The translations under genes were made by a program, and so were the position numbers. Below, piece after piece: positions 11,837 to 14,223 of a DNA stretch of 14,223 nucleotides. The notes under the pieces are model-generated. The model had not been told where the DNA came from. It ran no database searches and worked only from the letters and a program-made list of their open reading frames with translations. The stretch lies in the NCBI GenBank assembly GCA_021107835.1, contig JAIOSD010000006.1:1-14223 (forward strand). The letters are read 5' to 3'. Positions within the stretch are counted from its first letter, which is position 1. Every line of letters begins with the position of its first letter. The stretch is from an archaeon (GTDB lineage Archaea > Nanobdellota > Nanobdellia > SCGC-AAA011-G17 > PNOQ01).

Positions 11837-13889
11837 GGGTTTGAAATTAGAAAATATTCGAAGTTATTCTAGCTCTGAAATTAAATTTCCTAGTGGAAAC
11901 ATACTGTTATCTGGAAATATTGGTAGTGGAAAAACTAGTTTGTTATTAGCTATTGATTTTGTGTTGTTTGGGTTGCGTCGAGGAGCTCTTTCGGGAGCGT
12001 CTTTATTGAGACATGGTGAGGATAAAGGATCAGTTGAACTGAATTTTGAGATAGATGGTCAAAATGTAATTATTAAAAGAACATTAAAACGGGGTTCTAA
12101 GGGGGTTGGTCAGGATTTTGGGTTTATTAATGTTGATGGGGATATGTTTGAAGGTACTGCTATTCAATTGAAGCAAAAAGTTTTAGAATTATTTAATTAT
12201 CCTGCTGAGTTTTTGACTAAAAGTAAATCTTTAATTTATAATTATACAGTATATACCCCTCAAGAAGAGATGAAAAGTATTTTGTTAGCTGATTCTAAAG
12301 AAAGATTGATTATTTTGAGAAAGGTTTTTGGAATTGATAAATATCAGAGAATTGTGGATAATTCTAAAATTTTACTTAATGTTTTAAAAAATAAGAAGAA
12401 AGAAATGGAGATTAGAATATCTAATTTAGTGGATAAGATAAATGAAAGAGATGAAAAACGTGCGAGAGTGACACAACTGAAGGCTGAATTGGAAGTGTTG
12501 GATGGTAAGTTAAGTGAAGTTTCTAAAGGGATTAATGAGGCTAAAAAGCAAATTGAATTGATTGAAGAAGAGAAGGGTGAAAGAGATAATTTATTGAAAG
12601 AATTTGAGATAGTATCCAATAATATTACAAATTTAATTGATAGTCGATTGAGAAACAATAAAACTGTTGAAAATTTGCAGGTTGAAATTAATTCTTTGGA
12701 AAAAGAAGTTAAAAGTGAAGAAAGTTTTAATTTAGATGTTTTGAATAAAAGAATATTGGATAAAGAAGAGGATATTCGTAGGCAAGATGTTGAATTGAAG
12801 GAAATTTTGAAGAAAATATACAAGAGTGAACTTAGAATTAATGAGGCAGATAAAAATAAAGAAGGGATTTTTGAGATGATGTATTGTCCTTATTGCAAAC
12901 AAAATGTATCTGAAGAACATAAACATAAGATTGTTGAGCTTGAAAATATTAAGATTAAAGAGAATAAAGAGGTTTTAGATGGAGTTAAGTCTAGGGAAAA
13001 AGTGTTGGAAGGTTTGATATTAGAAATAAAAAAAGAAGTTGAGCAGCTTAAAAAACAGAAAAGTGCTTATGAATTGTATAAATTTAAACGTGAAAGTTTA
13101 GATCATAAGTACACCCAGTTGGATGAGTTGCTATTAGAACAGAAAAGTTTGAAGGGGAGGATTGGCGAATTAAATGTTAAAAAGTCTGAAATTAGTTTAA
13201 AGTTGGAGGCCATTCCTGATGTACAAGAAAAATATTTGAGGATAAAACAAGAGCTTGATGAATTTTTGAGGGGTGAGCGGGTGGTGGTTAGTAATAAAGC
13301 AGGGTTTGAAAATGAGTTTAAAATGCTTAATGAATTTATTGAAAGGTTGGGGTTGGAGATTTTAGAAGGAGAAGAGATAAAAGGAAAAATATTGGAGTAT
13401 TCTAAATTGATTAGTTGGTTTGAAAGGGATTTTGTTAATTTAGTGCAAATTATGGAGAAACAAATAATGATGAAAGTGCATTCTGATTTTGATAATTTGT
13501 TTAAAGATTGGTTTAGGATTTTGGTTAGTGATGAAAACTTGAAAATACGTTTAGATAGTGATTTTACACCTTTAATTGAACAAAATGGATATGATACTGA
13601 TTATTTACATTTAAGTGGTGGGGAGAAAACTTCTGCTGCCTTAGCTTATAGGTTGGCTTTAAATCAGGTAATAAATACTGTTATGTCAGATATTAATACA
13701 AAAGATTTGTTGATATTAGATGAACCTACAGATGGTTTTTCTTCTGAGCAGGTTGATAAGATTCGTTTAATTTTAGAGGAGTTAGGGGTTAAACAGGTTA
13801 TTATTGTTAGTCATGATGCTAAAATTGAAAGTTTTGTTGATACTGTTATCCGCTTTGAGAAGGTTGAAGGTCTTTCCAAAGTTTTATAA
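11826..13889 (+). CDS. rad50: DNA double-strand break repair ATPase Rad50
   Basis: SMC-like ATPase partner of Mre11 that tethers and opens DNA ends. The 687 residues show Walker A GNIGSGKTS (30-38), a Q-loop with Gln146, a coiled-coil arm (about 180-345), a zinc hook CPYC (Cys354, Cys357), a return coiled coil (about 365-545), the ABC signature LSGGEK (596-601), Walker B LLILDEP (628-634) and the H-loop His663. Every catalytic element is present. It is clearly shorter than most archaeal Rad50s (about 850-1000 residues) because the arms are short. The start overlaps the end of mre11 by 11 bases in another frame. The gene uses TTG, GTT and GAA freely, as its neighbours do. Confidence 0.96.
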   Translation: MIIKGLKLENIRSYSSSEIKFPSGNILLSGNIGSGKTSLLLAIDFVLFGLRRGALSGASLLRHGEDKGSVELNFEIDGQNVIIKRTLKRGSKGVGQDFGFINVDGDMFEGTAIQLKQKVLELFNYPAEFLTKSKSLIYNYTVYTPQEEMKSILLADSKERLIILRKVFGIDKYQRIVDNSKILLNVLKNKKKEMEIRISNLVDKINERDEKRARVTQLKAELEVLDGKLSEVSKGINEAKKQIELIEEEKGERDNLLKEFEIVSNNITNLIDSRLRNNKTVENLQVEINSLEKEVKSEESFNLDVLNKRILDKEEDIRRQDVELKEILKKIYKSELRINEADKNKEGIFEMMYCPYCKQNVSEEHKHKIVELENIKIKENKEVLDGVKSREKVLEGLILEIKKEVEQLKKQKSAYELYKFKRESLDHKYTQLDELLLEQKSLKGRIGELNVKKSEISLKLEAIPDVQEKYLRIKQELDEFLRGERVVVSNKAGFENEFKMLNEFIERLGLEILEGEEIKGKILEYSKLISWFERDFVNLVQIMEKQIMMKVHSDFDNLFKDWFRILVSDENLKIRLDSDFTPLIEQNGYDTDYLHLSGGEKTSAALAYRLALNQVINTVMSDINTKDLLILDEPTDGFSSEQVDKIRLILEELGVKQVIIVSHDAKIESFVDTVIRFEKVEGLSKVL

Positions 13890-13895
13890 TCTTAG

Positions 13896-13905
13896 TTTTT
13901 TAAAT
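13896..13905 (+). promoter_or_regulatory. TATA box of the zinc-finger antitoxin locus
   Basis: TTTTTAAATA (within the T-rich stretch after rad50) is centred about 25 bases before ATG 13926, predicting a leaderless mRNA. The T run may also end the rad50 transcript. Confidence 0.55.
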
Positions 13906-13925
13906 ACCGAAATATTAACTAAAAA

Positions 13926-14075
13926 ATGAAATGCAATATGTGTAATAAAGGGGAAATGAAAAAAGTAAAAGGAACAATTGAGCAGGATGGAATAGAATAC
14001 GAAGCTTATAGATGCGGTTCTTGTGGAGAAGAGATTATGAATATGAAGCAATTGGGCAGTTTAGCAAAAAAATGA
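13926..14075 (+). CDS. YgiT/MqsA-type zinc-finger N-terminal fragment of a split antitoxin
   Basis: A 49-residue frame with two CxxC pairs, Cys3/Cys6 and Cys30/Cys33 (MKCNMC and RCGSCGEE), typical of the zinc-binding N-terminal domain of YgiT/MqsA-type antitoxins and related small archaeal proteins. It then reads MNMKQLGSLAKK and stops at TGA 14073-14075, directly after an A7 run (14066-14072). In homologous proteins this domain normally continues into a further C-terminal domain. Here the continuation is in the -1 frame, overlapping at ATGA (14072-14075). It has a good TATA box and leaderless start. It could be a separate small protein coupled to the next, the first half of a frameshifted antitoxin, or a decayed gene. 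Confidence 0.7.
   Translation: MKCNMCNKGEMKKVKGTIEQDGIEYEAYRCGSCGEEIMNMKQLGSLAKK
14066..14072 (+). other. A7 run at the frame junction of the split antitoxin
   Basis: Seven A read in the first frame as GCA AAA AAA then TGA. Slippage of one base back gives GCA AAA AAA ATG and continues in the second frame without a stop. The run therefore has the A-AAA-AAA form of a -1 slippery site, and also offers an ATGA stop/start overlap. Confidence 0.6.
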
Positions 14076-14212
14076 TATATATTGCTAAAAACGCCAAAAA
14101 TCAGCCAAAATTAAGTAAAGAAACAGTTATTGCTATAGAAAAAGCTAGAGAAAGAATGAAAGCGGGGAAGTTTGTTACTGAAGAAGAAGCTAAAAGGCGG
14201 CTTGGTTTCTAA
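14072..14212 (+). CDS. RelB-like antitoxin C-terminal part, -1 frame
   Basis: From ATG 14072 this frame encodes 46 residues ending LSKETVIAIEKARERMKAGK (about 14-33) and FVTEEEAKRRLGF. The pattern of a helix with AIEKARER, then AGK/R, then EEAKRRLG is typical of the C-terminal, toxin-binding part of small RelB-type antitoxins. The frame also opens upstream to an ATG at 14012, but that part overlaps the zinc-finger frame, whose CxxC motifs are clearly the coding ones, so I start it at 14072 where ATGA overlaps the TGA. The next ATG begins one base after its stop codon (14213), as in tight antitoxin-toxin operons. Alternatively it is the second half of one frameshifted gene. Confidence 0.6.
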   Translation: MIYIAKNAKNQPKLSKETVIAIEKARERMKAGKFVTEEEAKRRLGF

Positions 14213-14223
14213 ATGTATAGTTA
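14213..14223 (+). CDS. start of a further gene, probably the cognate toxin (partial)
   Basis: ATG 14213 directly follows the TAA of the antitoxin part and opens a frame (MYS) that runs out of the window. A gene abutting a RelB-like antitoxin is usually a RelE/ParE-family toxin, and MYS is a common start for them in archaea, but three residues prove nothing. Confidence 0.35.

Noticed and set aside
12344..12823. 159-codon open frame on the minus strand inside rad50
   Set aside because: It is antisense to the Rad50 coiled coil, Ser/Leu/Phe-rich as expected from reversed Glu/Lys codons, and has no promoter or family pattern.
14012..14071. Start at ATG 14012 for the RelB-like frame
   Set aside because: These bases code for the second CxxC of the zinc finger in the other frame; the overlapping peptide (MRFLWRRDYE...) has no family pattern.
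1..14223. CRISPR arrays, insertion sequences, integrase sites
   Set aside because: No spaced direct repeats, transposase frames or terminal inverted repeats were seen.

Overview
The window is AT-rich and gene-dense. It is clearly archaeal: it encodes RNase P Pop5, the proteasome alpha subunit, SBDS, the exosome subunits Rrp4/Rrp41/Rrp42, RNA polymerase subunit K, an archaeal-type S2 protein, archaeal RNase J and Mre11-Rad50, and it carries TATA/BRE promoters. Small genes, tight packing and a shortened enolase and Rad50 suggest a small-genome DPANN archaeon (Woesearchaeota/Pacearchaeota-like). That placement is an inference, not read from a marker phylogeny.

Layout. 1-123 is the 3' end of an unrecognised gene. 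196-4297 is one long + strand operon, pop5-psmA-SBDS-rrp4-rrp41-rrp42-rpoK, with ATGA overlaps or a few bases between most genes. It is the archaeal exosome/proteasome 'superoperon' joined directly to the rpoK-eno-rps2 cluster. A PHP-domain phosphoesterase (4336-5223) sits between rpoK and a divergent enolase (5254-6429). An unknown 66-aa gene and rps2 follow. 7308-7768 has no gene of ordinary size but holds a 46-codon minus-strand gene (7545-7685) facing a DUF192 gene. Then come a STAS-domain protein, RNase J with a 52-aa two-helix membrane protein overlapping its stop codon, a hicB-hicA toxin-antitoxin pair, mre11-rad50, and the start of a second toxin-antitoxin locus whose antitoxin is split in two frames at an A7 run.

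How the genes work together. The first operon links RNA processing (RNase P, exosome), ribosome maturation (SBDS), protein turnover (proteasome) and transcription (RpoK). RNase J adds a probable 5'-3' RNA-decay enzyme to the exosome's 3'-5' activity. Mre11-Rad50 is a DNA double-strand-break repair operon flanked by two toxin-antitoxin loci.

Expression. Nearly every first gene of a transcription unit has a TATA box centred about 24-30 bases before its ATG, which predicts leaderless mRNAs. Several genes inside the operon instead use Shine-Dalgarno sequences or ATGA coupling. This spacing rule also picks the starts of enolase and RNase J, supports the minus-strand small gene, and points to a possible 10-codon upstream ORF before pop5. 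No rRNA, tRNA, CRISPR array or insertion sequence was recognised.
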